Position numbers and translations under genes: made by a program. Under the pieces are notes generated by a model. It was not told the origin of the DNA. It did no database searches and saw nothing but the letters and a program-made list of their open reading frames with translations. DNA of 9,857 nucleotides from Acidimicrobiaceae bacterium (GTDB lineage: Bacteria > Actinomycetota > Acidimicrobiia > Acidimicrobiales > RAAP-2): assembly GCA_030838245.1 (NCBI GenBank), contig JAUTXB010000175.1, positions 1-9,857 of the forward strand, given 5' to 3'. Positions 1-6,190 of the stretch are shown piece after piece (position 1 is the stretch's first letter; each line of letters opens with the position of its first letter).

Positions 1-10
1 CGCGTAGCCC

Positions 11-31
11 CAGGTTATTTGCCGCAACCTG
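11..31. other. Small inverted repeat upstream of the arg promoter
   Basis: CAGGTT (11-16) and AACCTG (26-31) are perfect inverted repeats around a 9-nt loop. An alternative stem pairs GCAACC (24-29) with GGTTGC (40-45), so the two exclude each other. There is no T-run after either stem, so a classical terminator for an upstream gene is not supported. It could be the tail of an upstream transcription unit, an extra protein site, or chance. Confidence 0.25.
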
Positions 32-41
32 ACCCTCTCGG

Positions 42-72
42 TTGCATGTTTATGCGTAGGCGCGCATATACT
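42..72 (+). promoter_or_regulatory. Probable arg operon promoter
   Basis: A good -10 hexamer, TATACT, lies at 67-72. The best -35 candidate is TTGCAT at 42-47, with a rather long 19-bp spacer, so the -35 is uncertain. Transcription would begin near 79, which is also the A of the first ATG downstream. This suggests a leaderless transcript, which is common in Actinobacteria. The promoter lies inside the ARG-box pair, fitting arginine repression. Confidence 0.5.
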
Positions 73-77
73 TACAG
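42..77. promoter_or_regulatory. Tandem ARG-box-like operator for ArgR
   Basis: Box 1 (42-57) contains the palindrome GCAT-GTTT-ATGC at 44-55. Box 2 (62-77) contains GCAT-ATAC-TTAC at 64-75, with a good left half and a degenerate right half. The two GCAT half-sites are 20 bp apart, close to the roughly 21-bp, two-turn spacing of paired ARG boxes bound by one ArgR hexamer in other bacteria. Box 2 covers the probable -10 element, so bound ArgR would block RNA polymerase. The matching regulator, argR, is encoded at 5562-6185. The palindromes are read directly; ArgR binding is inferred. Confidence 0.6.
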
Positions 78-78
78 G

Positions 79-150
79 ATGGTTCCAGAAATCGCCGGCA
101 GCGGGGCAGCCTCAAAGCCGAGCACGAGCGGGATGGTGGCCGTGCCATGA
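79..150 (+). CDS. Possible 23-residue leader peptide, first frame of the arg mRNA
   Basis: The frame begins MVPEIAGSG and ends GMVAVP, with a TGA at 148-150 that overlaps the next ATG (147-149). Its ATG lies 7 nt after the -10 hexamer, so it could be read from a leaderless mRNA. Otherwise the only ribosome-binding signal is AGG directly before it. It contains no arginine codon, unlike classical attenuator peptides. An internal in-frame ATG at 133 begins the 14-bp repeat. I recognise no family. It may serve to deliver ribosomes to the downstream chain of mini-frames rather than make a functional peptide, or it may be an untranslated coincidence. Confidence 0.35.
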   Translation: MVPEIAGSGAASKPSTSGMVAVP

Positions 151-224
151 AAGCTGTGTCATGAAAGCCGCGTCATGAAAGCCGTGTCATGAAAGTACTT
201 GCCATGAAAGCCGAACCATGAAGG
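133..224 (+). repeat. 14-bp tandem repeat with an ATG in each unit, ending on the argC start codon
   Basis: ATG occurs at 133, 147, 161, 175, 189, 204 and 218, giving spacings of 14, 14, 14, 14, 15 and 14. The consensus unit is ATGAAAGCCGTGTC. Units at 147, 161 and 175 are nearly identical. The 133 unit (ATGGTGGCCGTGCC) and the 189 unit (ATGAAAGTACTTGCC, 15 bp) are diverged. The last unit, ATGAAGGTAGGCGT, is the beginning of argC. Each complete ATGAAAG unit puts GAAAG, a weak Shine-Dalgarno-like string, 7 to 8 nt before the following ATG. Replication slippage at the start codon of argC is the simplest origin. Confidence 0.9.
147..221 (+). other. Chain of overlapping mini reading frames leading into argC
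   Basis: Four short frames follow each other: MKAVS (147-164), MKAAS (161-178), MKAVS (175-192) and MKVLAMKAEP (189-221). Each stop TGA overlaps the next ATG as ATGA, and the last one overlaps the argC start at 218. Because the repeat is 14 bp (five codons minus one base), every unit shifts frame by one and produces this overlap. The 15-bp unit instead fuses two units into one 10-codon frame. None has an arginine codon. Translation of these frames is inferred. They could promote termination-reinitiation and so set ArgC output, or be a passive by-product of the repeat. Confidence 0.5.
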
Positions 225-1240
225 TAGGCGTGATCGGCGCGTCCGGGTACGCGGGCATCGAGCTCCTGCGCCTGTGTGCGTCACACCCCGACCTCGAGGT
301 CGTAGTGGCCGGGGCCGGTACCGCTGCCGGCCAGGAGATCGCCGCCCACACCCCCTCGTTGGCCGCCGCCTACCCGTCGCTGACCTTCGGGGCGACCGAC
401 CCGGCCGACCTGGACGGGCTCGACGTGGTGTTCCTGGCTCTGCCCCACGGGGAGTCACAGCACCTGGTGCCCGAGATCGAAAAGCACGTCGGTGTGGTGG
501 TGGACCTGGCCGCCGACTTTCGGTTGCAGGACCCCTCGCTGTACCCGACCTGGTACGGGCACGAGCACACGGCCACCGACTTGTTGGCCCGCTTTCGCTA
601 CGGCCTCCCCGAATTGTTCCGTGACGACCTGGTCGGCGCGCGGCTCATCGCCGCGGCCGGCTGTTACCCGACCGCGGCCTCGCTCGCCCTTGCGCCACTG
701 GTGCGTGCCGCTGTCGTCGCTCCCACTGGCATCGTCGTCGACGCGGCCAGCGGGGTCTCCGGTGCCGGTCGGGCGGCCAAGCCCAACCTCCACTTCGGCA
801 CGGTGGACGAGGACTTCGTGGCCTACGGGCTCCTCGACCATCGCCACACGCCCGAGATCGAGCAGAACCTGGGTGCCCAGGTCCTCTTCACCCCCCACTT
901 GGCGCCGATGGTGCGGGGCATCCTGGCCACTTGCTATGCCCGCCCAGCGGACCCGGACGGGGGACTGTCCACCGAGATCGCTTTGGAGCTGCTCCACGAG
1001 GCTTACCGAGAGGAGCCGTTCGTAGTGGTCACCTCGGGCTCACCGTCGACCAAGTCCACAGCCGGGTCCAACTGCGCGCACGTCACCGTGCGAGTGGACC
1101 GGCGGACCGGCTGGGTGGTGGCCTTGTGCGCGCTCGACAACCTGGTGAAAGGGGCCTCGGGGCAGGCGATCCAGTGCGCAAACCTGGCCCTGGGCCTTCC
1201 CGAAGTGACGGGGCTCCCGCTGGTGGGGATGTACCCATGA
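218..1240 (+). CDS. argC: N-acetyl-gamma-glutamyl-phosphate reductase
   Basis: ArgC reduces N-acetylglutamyl phosphate to N-acetylglutamate semialdehyde with NADPH, the third step to ornithine, in the cytoplasm. The 340-residue protein has the usual length. It begins with a Rossmann fold carrying GASGYAG (residues 7-13). The catalytic cysteine is Cys149 in AAGCYPT, and the catalytic His is probably His210 in HRHTPEIE. FTPHLAPM (224-231) is another family motif. The start at 218 fits the family N-terminus (MKVGVIGASG) and is the last ATG of the 14-bp repeat. Its own ribosome-binding site is weak (GAAAG at 206-210), so it may depend on coupling from the leader frames. Its stop overlaps argJ as ATGA. 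Confidence 0.97.
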   Translation: MKVGVIGASGYAGIELLRLCASHPDLEVVVAGAGTAAGQEIAAHTPSLAAAYPSLTFGATDPADLDGLDVVFLALPHGESQHLVPEIEKHVGVVVDLAADFRLQDPSLYPTWYGHEHTATDLLARFRYGLPELFRDDLVGARLIAAAGCYPTAASLALAPLVRAAVVAPTGIVVDAASGVSGAGRAAKPNLHFGTVDEDFVAYGLLDHRHTPEIEQNLGAQVLFTPHLAPMVRGILATCYARPADPDGGLSTEIALELLHEAYREEPFVVVTSGSPSTKSTAGSNCAHVTVRVDRRTGWVVALCALDNLVKGASGQAIQCANLALGLPEVTGLPLVGMYP

Positions 1241-2406
1241 GCATCACCACCCCCAAGGGCTTCGTGGCTGCCGGCCACGCGTCGGGCATCAAGGCATCGG
1301 GCGTGCTCGACCTCGCCCTGGTGGCCACCGATGACGGGGCGCCGGTGCCTGCGGCCGCCACGTTCACCACCAACCTGGCCGCGGCGGCGCCGGTCCAGGT
1401 CAGCCGGGACCACCTGCGGGCCACTGGCGGCCGCGCCACCGCTGTACTGGTGAGCAGCGGAAATGCCAATGCCGCTACCGGAGCACAGGGTCGGTCCGAC
1501 GCCGAGCGAATGTGTGCCCTTACCGCCAGTGCCCTGGGTGTCGACGCCACCGAGGTGCTGGTCTGTTCCACCGGGCTCATCGGCATCCCGCTGCCGATGA
1601 AGCCCATCGAGCCGGGCATTGCCGCCCTGGTGGCGGGCCGGGCCGCCTCGTCGCAGGCGGCCGAGGACGCGGCGACGGCCATCCTGACCACCGACGGCGG
1701 TCGCAAGGAGGTACTGGTTGAAGGGGCAGGATTCACCATGGCCGGGATGGCCAAGGGGGCGGGCATGCTGGCGCCGGACATGGCGACGATGCTGGCCTTC
1801 CTCACCACCGATGCCGCCGTGGAACCCGCGGCCTTGGCCGACCTATTGCGGATTGCCGTGCGCGACTCGTTCAACACGCTGACCGTCGACGGGTGCACCT
1901 CGACCAACGACACGGTCACCCTCATGGCCAGCGGTCGGGCCGGGCCCATCCACTCCGGCGTGCTGGTCGACGCGGCCACCGAGGCCTGCGCCAGTCTGGC
2001 CCGCCAGATGGCCGAGGACGCCGAGGGGGCGTCGCGGATCGCCCATGTTCGGGTGACCGGGGCGGCCTCGGACGGGGAGGCCCACCAGGCCGCCCGCAAG
2101 GTGGCCGACTCCCTCTTGGTGAAGTGCTCCCTGAACGGAGCAGACCCGTACTGGGGTCGAGTGGTCAGTGATCTCGGCTCTGCCGGGGTCGGGTTCGACA
2201 TGGACAAGGTGGCGGTCGCCTACGGCGGGACGGATGTCTGCCGGGACGGCGTGGCCGTGCCCTACGACGAAGGTGCGGTGGCCGCACACATGGACGGCAA
2301 GATCGTGGACATCCAGTGCCGGTTGGGTCTGGGAGACGGGGTCGGCGTGGCCATGACCGTCGACCTGGGATACGGCTACATCGACGAGAACCGGAAGACA
2401 TCGTGA
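1237..2406 (+). CDS. argJ: Glutamate N-acetyltransferase / ornithine acetyltransferase (bifunctional ArgJ type)
   Basis: ArgJ moves the acetyl group from N-acetylornithine to glutamate, making ornithine and regenerating N-acetylglutamate; many members also use acetyl-CoA. The 389-residue precursor has the self-cleavage site DMATMLAF: cleavage is expected between Ala183 and Thr184, making Thr184 the N-terminal nucleophile of the beta chain. The STGLIG segment (111-116) carries the Thr-Gly of the oxyanion hole. The start at 1237 (MSITTPKGF) fits the family N-terminus, overlaps the argC stop as ATGA and follows GGTGGGGA at 1222-1229. An in-frame upstream extension reaches back into argC and is rejected. 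The gene allows a cyclic acetyl pathway. Whether this copy is mono- or bifunctional cannot be told from motifs. Confidence 0.96.
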   Translation: MSITTPKGFVAAGHASGIKASGVLDLALVATDDGAPVPAAATFTTNLAAAAPVQVSRDHLRATGGRATAVLVSSGNANAATGAQGRSDAERMCALTASALGVDATEVLVCSTGLIGIPLPMKPIEPGIAALVAGRAASSQAAEDAATAILTTDGGRKEVLVEGAGFTMAGMAKGAGMLAPDMATMLAFLTTDAAVEPAALADLLRIAVRDSFNTLTVDGCTSTNDTVTLMASGRAGPIHSGVLVDAATEACASLARQMAEDAEGASRIAHVRVTGAASDGEAHQAARKVADSLLVKCSLNGADPYWGRVVSDLGSAGVGFDMDKVAVAYGGTDVCRDGVAVPYDEGAVAAHMDGKIVDIQCRLGLGDGVGVAMTVDLGYGYIDENRKTS

Positions 2407-3332
2407 GCACCGACCCGCGACCAGCGTCGGGCCCACAGGCTGTGCCGGACCTCCCGTGGGCCCCGGCCGACAAGGCGGGCGTCCTGGTCGAGGCACTTCC
2501 GTATATCCGCCGGTTCTGGGGCAAGGTGGTCGTGGTCAAGTACGGCGGCAACGTTCTCCAGTCGAAGCCGGGAGAGCCCGCCGTCGACGAGGCGACGGCG
2601 CTGGCCTCGTTCGCCGAGGACATCGTGATGATGCGGTCGGTGGGGATGCTGCCCGTGGTCGTCCACGGGGGCGGCCCGCAGATCGGCGAGCTCCTGGGCC
2701 GGCTGGGCATGGCCACCGAGTTCCGCGGTGGGTTCCGGGTCACCGATGCCGACACCCTTGACATCGTCCGGATGGTCCTGGTGGGCAAAGTCAACCGCGA
2801 CATCGTCAGCGCGGTGAACGTGCACGGCGCGTTGGCCGTAGGGCTGTCGGGCGAAGACGCCAATCTGATCACGGCCGAAGCCAAGTCGGAGCATCTCGGC
2901 TATGTGGGCGACGTCGTAGAGGTGGACCCGGTGATCGTCCATCAACTATTGGCCCAGGGCCTGATCCCGGTGGTGGCAACGATCGGCAGCGACGAGACGG
3001 GCCAGGCGTTCAACATCAACTCCGACACGGTGGCCGGCCACCTGGCCACCGCCATCGCGGCCGAGAAGCTGGTGTTCCTGACCGACGTGGCCGGGTTGCG
3101 ATCCGTGCCCGACGACCCGTCCACTCTGATCAGCGACGTGACCGCCGACGAGCTCGATGCGCTGGTGGCCTCGGGCGCCGCCACCGGCGGGATGATCCCC
3201 AAGGCCCAGGCCTGCGCCCAGGCGGTGCGGGCCGGTGTCGGCCATGCGCACATCCTCGACGGTCGCACCCCGCACGCGCTCCTGCTCGAGGTCTTCACCG
3301 ACCAGGGCGTCGGGACCATGGTGGGCGCATGA
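2403..3332 (+). CDS. argB: Acetylglutamate kinase
   Basis: ArgB phosphorylates N-acetylglutamate with ATP, usually the arginine-inhibited control step of the cyclic pathway. The 309-residue protein of the amino-acid kinase fold shows KYGGN (46-50), VHGGGPQIG (87-95), the substrate-binding NINSD (204-208) and GGMIPK with Lys267. The N-terminal stretch ALPYIRRFWGK (31-41) matches the extra helix of arginine-sensitive hexameric enzymes, so feedback inhibition is likely. The chosen start is GTG 2403. It overlaps the argJ stop as GTGA and has GGAAG (2393-2397) 5 nt upstream. An in-frame ATG at 2316 lies within argJ and would add 29 unrelated Arg-rich residues. The stop overlaps argD as ATGA. Confidence 0.95.
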   Translation: MSTDPRPASGPQAVPDLPWAPADKAGVLVEALPYIRRFWGKVVVVKYGGNVLQSKPGEPAVDEATALASFAEDIVMMRSVGMLPVVVHGGGPQIGELLGRLGMATEFRGGFRVTDADTLDIVRMVLVGKVNRDIVSAVNVHGALAVGLSGEDANLITAEAKSEHLGYVGDVVEVDPVIVHQLLAQGLIPVVATIGSDETGQAFNINSDTVAGHLATAIAAEKLVFLTDVAGLRSVPDDPSTLISDVTADELDALVASGAATGGMIPKAQACAQAVRAGVGHAHILDGRTPHALLLEVFTDQGVGTMVGA

Positions 3333-3429
3333 GCGCGACCACGAATCAGGACGGCGGGCGCGTAAGCGCGACCACGAGTCAGGACAGCGCGACCACGAAT
3401 CAAGCCAGCGGGCGCATGAGCGCGACCAC
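3323..3429 (+). repeat. In-frame tandem repeat duplicating the argD start site
   Basis: AGCGCGACCAC occurs at 3332, 3365, 3386 and 3419, with spacings of 33, 21 and 33 bp, all multiples of three. The protein repeats read MSATTNQDGGR, VSATTSQD, SATTNQASGR and MSATTVDR. The first and last copies are identical over 20 bp (3323-3342 and 3410-3429), including the ATG. The window therefore has two equivalent argD starts 87 bp apart. In the second copy the start triplet has become GTA. The array looks like slippage or duplication of the argB/argD junction that kept both genes in frame. Confidence 0.9.
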
Positions 3430-4621
3430 CGTCGACCGCAGCGCGCTCATGCACAACTATGCCGAGCCACCGGTCACTTTCGTCCGGGGCGAGGGCACGC
3501 GCCTGTTCGACACTGATGGAAGGAGCTACCTGGATTTCCTGTCGGGTCTGGCCGTCACCTCGCTCGGACATGCCCATCCCGCCGTGGCCGACGCCGTGGC
3601 CGAACAGGCTCGGACACTGGTGCACGTGTCCAACCTGTTCGGGAACACCATCGGACCCGAGGTGGCCGTGACCATCGATCGACTGATCGGCGGCGGTATC
3701 GAGCGGGCCGGCGGTCAGGTCTTCTTCGGCAACTCGGGAGCCGAGGCCAACGAGTGCGCCTTGAAGTTGGCCCGGCGCTGGGCCGGGCCCGGTCGGTTCG
3801 GCGTGGTCAGCACGTGGGACGCCTTCCACGGCCGCACGCTGGCCACCTTGGCGGCGACCGGCCAACAAGACAAGCAAACGGCGTTCCTTCCCATGCCCGA
3901 GGGTTTCGACCATGTGGCCTACGACGACCTCGAGGCCATGGATGCCGCCTGTGATCCCAACCGCATCGGGGCGGTGATCCTCGAGCCGATACTGGGCGAA
4001 GCCGGGGTGATCGTGCCGTCCTCCGACTACCTCGCCGGGGTGCGCCAGCTGTGCAGCGACCGGAACATCTTGTTGATCATGGACGAGATCCAGACCGGTC
4101 TGGGCCGCACCGGGCAGTGGTTCGGCTTTCAGCATCTGGGGATCGAGCCCGACGTGGTCACCCTGGCCAAATCGCTCGGGAACGGGATGCCCGTCGGGGC
4201 GTGCTGGGCCCGGGCCGAAGTAGCGGCGGCGTTCGTGCCCGGCGATCACGGCAGCACGTTCGGCGGCCAGCCCCTGGCCATGTCAGCCGCCCGGGCCACG
4301 CTGGCCGTGATGGAGGCCGAGAACGTACCCGAGCGGGCCCGACGGGCCGGAGGCAGGCTCGGTCGGGGGCTGGCCTCGCTGCCCAACGTCACTGGCGTGC
4401 GGGGTGAGGGCCTCCTGCTCGCAGCCGAGCTCACCGGGGACTTCGCCCCCGCGGCCTGTCGCGCCGCGCTCGGTGCCGGCCTCGTCGTCAACGCCCCTCG
4501 ACCCGACGCCCTCCGGCTGGCCCCACCGCTGCTGGTCAGCGACAGCGAGATCGACGAGGCGCTGGCCCTGCTGGGCCCGGTGCTCGCCTCGATGCAAGAC
4601 GGTGGGGGCGAGAGCCGATGA
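3329..4621 (+). CDS. argD: Acetylornithine aminotransferase (class III PLP enzyme)
   Basis: ArgD transfers an amino group from glutamate to N-acetylglutamate semialdehyde, giving N-acetylornithine; related enzymes also serve lysine synthesis. From ATG 3329 the protein has 430 residues. Motifs are GNSGAEANE (134-142), the cofactor-binding aspartate in MDEIQTGLGR (251-260), the PLP lysine Lys281 in TLAKSLGNG, and HGSTFGG (307-313). Recognisable family sequence starts near residue 39 (ALMHNYAEPP). The first 30 residues are the SATT repeat and are probably disordered if made. ATG 3329 overlaps the argB stop as ATGA. ATG 3416 (MSATTVDRSAL, 401 residues) has the same context and a more usual length, so either or both may be used. 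No good Shine-Dalgarno precedes either. The stop overlaps argF. Confidence 0.95.
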   Translation: MSATTNQDGGRVSATTSQDSATTNQASGRMSATTVDRSALMHNYAEPPVTFVRGEGTRLFDTDGRSYLDFLSGLAVTSLGHAHPAVADAVAEQARTLVHVSNLFGNTIGPEVAVTIDRLIGGGIERAGGQVFFGNSGAEANECALKLARRWAGPGRFGVVSTWDAFHGRTLATLAATGQQDKQTAFLPMPEGFDHVAYDDLEAMDAACDPNRIGAVILEPILGEAGVIVPSSDYLAGVRQLCSDRNILLIMDEIQTGLGRTGQWFGFQHLGIEPDVVTLAKSLGNGMPVGACWARAEVAAAFVPGDHGSTFGGQPLAMSAARATLAVMEAENVPERARRAGGRLGRGLASLPNVTGVRGEGLLLAAELTGDFAPAACRAALGAGLVVNAPRPDALRLAPPLLVSDSEIDEALALLGPVLASMQDGGGESR

Positions 4622-5565
4622 CGGTTACCCGGCACGTGTTCGACGTCGACAGCCTCACGCCATCCGAGCTCGAGGTCGTCCTCAGCCTGGCCGAGGTCGA
4701 CCCGGCCACCCTGGCCCCGGCCCTGGCCGGCCAGGGGGTGGCCCTGGTTTTCGAGAAGCCCTCGGCCCGCACTCGCAACAGCACGGAGATGGCCGTCGTC
4801 GCCCTCGGGGGTCACCCGGTGTACATCCAGGGCGCCGAGGTCGGGCTGGATGTGCGGGAGTCGGCCGAGGACGTGGCCCGCACCTTGGCCTGCTACCACT
4901 CGGTTCTCTGCGCCCGGGTCATGAACCACCGGACGCTCACCCGGATGGCCGGCGCCCTCGATGCCGCCGGCATGCCCGTGCCCGTGGTCAACCTGCTCTC
5001 CGACGTGGCCCATCCCTGTCAGGCCCTGGCCGATCTGTTGACCCTCCGTCACGAGTTCGGGGACTCGCTCGAAGGCAGGACGGTGGCCTACATCGGCGAC
5101 GCCAACAACGTCTGGCTGTCGCTGGCACTGGCCGGAGCCATGGTGGGACTCACCGTCAACGTGGCCGCACCCAAGGGTTACGGGCCGACCGACGCCGACC
5201 TCGAGCGGGTCAAGGGCCTCGGCGGCAGGGGTCTGGTCACCGATGATCCAGCCGAAGCGGTGGCCGGAGCCGACGCCGTCTACACCGATGTCTGGACATC
5301 GATGGGGCAAGAAGACGAATCTGCTGCCCGGATCGAGGCCTTCGCCGGGTTCACCGTGGACGAGCCGCTGATGAAAAAGGCAGCCCCCCACGCCATCGTG
5401 TTGCACTGCTTGCCCGCCCATCGTGGCGAGGAGATCGCGGCCGAAGTGGTGGACGGACCGCAGAGCCGGATCTGGCCCCAGGCCGCCAACCGGATGCACG
5501 CCATGCGGGGGCTCCTGGCCTGGCTGAAACGGGGCGACAGCCAAACCGCGGGAGGTCGGGCATGA
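4618..5565 (+). CDS. argF: Ornithine carbamoyltransferase
   Basis: ArgF joins ornithine and carbamoyl phosphate to give citrulline. The 315-residue protein has both family domains. In the carbamoyl-phosphate domain the usual S-T-R-T-R loop reads FEKPSARTRN, with Ala50 where Thr is normal. HPCQALADLLT (132-142) is intact. In the ornithine domain, DVWTSMGQE (224-232) and HCLPAHRGEE (263-272) with Cys264 are present. The last motif reads QAANR rather than QAENR (Ala290). These changes keep the main binding arginines and probably represent a lineage variant; aspartate carbamoyltransferase is excluded by the SMG and HCLP motifs. ATG 4618 overlaps the argD stop as ATGA, and GGTGGGGG at 4601-4608 is a weak ribosome site. 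The stop overlaps argR. Confidence 0.95.
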   Translation: MTVTRHVFDVDSLTPSELEVVLSLAEVDPATLAPALAGQGVALVFEKPSARTRNSTEMAVVALGGHPVYIQGAEVGLDVRESAEDVARTLACYHSVLCARVMNHRTLTRMAGALDAAGMPVPVVNLLSDVAHPCQALADLLTLRHEFGDSLEGRTVAYIGDANNVWLSLALAGAMVGLTVNVAAPKGYGPTDADLERVKGLGGRGLVTDDPAEAVAGADAVYTDVWTSMGQEDESAARIEAFAGFTVDEPLMKKAAPHAIVLHCLPAHRGEEIAAEVVDGPQSRIWPQAANRMHAMRGLLAWLKRGDSQTAGGRA

Positions 5566-6185
5566 AGGTGACCAAGCACCAGCGGCAACACCGCATCACC
5601 AAGCTGTTGGAAACGAGGGCGGTGGGAAGCCAGACCCATCTGGTCGAGCTCTTGGCCGGCGAGGGGATAGAGGCTACCCAGGCGACGGTGTCGCGGGACC
5701 TCGAAGAGCTCGGGGCCCTCAAGGTGCGCCTGCCCGGGGGCGATACCGCCTATGCGCTACCAGAACTCCCGTCCCATCAGGTTGCTCCCGAGGACCACCT
5801 GCGTCGGATTCTGGGCGAGTGGGTGGTGGAAGCGGCGTTTTCGGGCAACCTGGTGGTGCTGCGCACGCCGCCGGGCTCGGCCCATGTCGTAGGATCGGCA
5901 CTCGACCGAAGCGGGTTCCCCGGGGTCATTGGCACCGTCGCCGGAGACGACACGGTGCTGGTGGTGGCGGCCGAGGCAGCCGGGGGAGCCGGCGTTGCTG
6001 CCCGTCTGGCTGCGGTCTCCGGATTGGAGGCGCTGACCGGCACCTCGGGCGCCGTCCTCGCCGACAATGCCGGCATACCGCTACCCGCCGTGCTCGCGGC
6101 AAACCCAGCGAACCCAGCAGACGCAGCAACCGAAGCGGCCCGGGTGTCCGACGCCGGATCGAACAGTTCGAAGAAAAGAGGATGA
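5562..6185 (+). CDS. argR: Arginine repressor ArgR
   Basis: ArgR is the arginine-responsive hexameric repressor of arginine genes. The N-terminal winged-helix DNA-binding domain (about 5-65) contains ATQATVSRDLEELGALKVR, the recognition helix region. The C-terminal domain (about 80-160) contains GTVAGDDT with Asp129 and Asp130, the arginine-binding pair. At 207 residues it exceeds the usual 150-170: residues from about 165 onward form an Ala-rich tail with NPANPAD repeats and a basic end, SSKKRG. The start at 5562 has a clear GGAGG (5551-5555) 6 nt upstream and overlaps the argF stop as ATGA. This is the strongest ribosome site in the operon. The likely target is the ARG-box pair at 42-77, so the operon would be autoregulated. 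Confidence 0.95.
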   Translation: MKVTKHQRQHRITKLLETRAVGSQTHLVELLAGEGIEATQATVSRDLEELGALKVRLPGGDTAYALPELPSHQVAPEDHLRRILGEWVVEAAFSGNLVVLRTPPGSAHVVGSALDRSGFPGVIGTVAGDDTVLVVAAEAAGGAGVAARLAAVSGLEALTGTSGAVLADNAGIPLPAVLAANPANPADAATEAARVSDAGSNSSKKRG

Positions 6186-6190
6186 CCGTG
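6174..6190 (+). promoter_or_regulatory. argG start region with two candidate start codons
   Basis: AAAAGAGG ends at 6181, immediately before ATG 6182, which is too close for normal use. GTG 6188 is in frame and lies 6 nt from the same purine run, an ideal spacing, and would give MAKRVVLAYSGG. ATG 6182 keeps the ATGA overlap seen at the other junctions. The two proteins differ by only two residues. Confidence 0.5.

Noticed and set aside
79..221. Classical arginine attenuator with Arg-codon leader peptide and terminator/antiterminator
   Set aside because: There is no Arg codon in the leader frames and no terminator stem with a T-run before argC.
133..224. CRISPR array
   Set aside because: The repeat is a 14-bp direct tandem without spacers and is tied to start codons; no cas gene is present.
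931..1236. An argJ start upstream at 931
   Set aside because: The extension is another frame of argC, Arg/Gly/Pro-rich, and the family N-terminus begins at 1237.
2316..2402. An argB start at ATG 2316
   Set aside because: It would lie well inside argJ and add residues unlike any acetylglutamate kinase; GTG 2403 has a GTGA overlap and GGAAG at good distance.
2942..4249. A 435-codon open frame on the minus strand across argB and argD, and a 432-codon one at 4246-5544
   Set aside because: They lie opposite genes with clear enzyme motifs, show no domain of their own, and are rich in His, Gly and Arg as antisense of GC-rich codons usually is.
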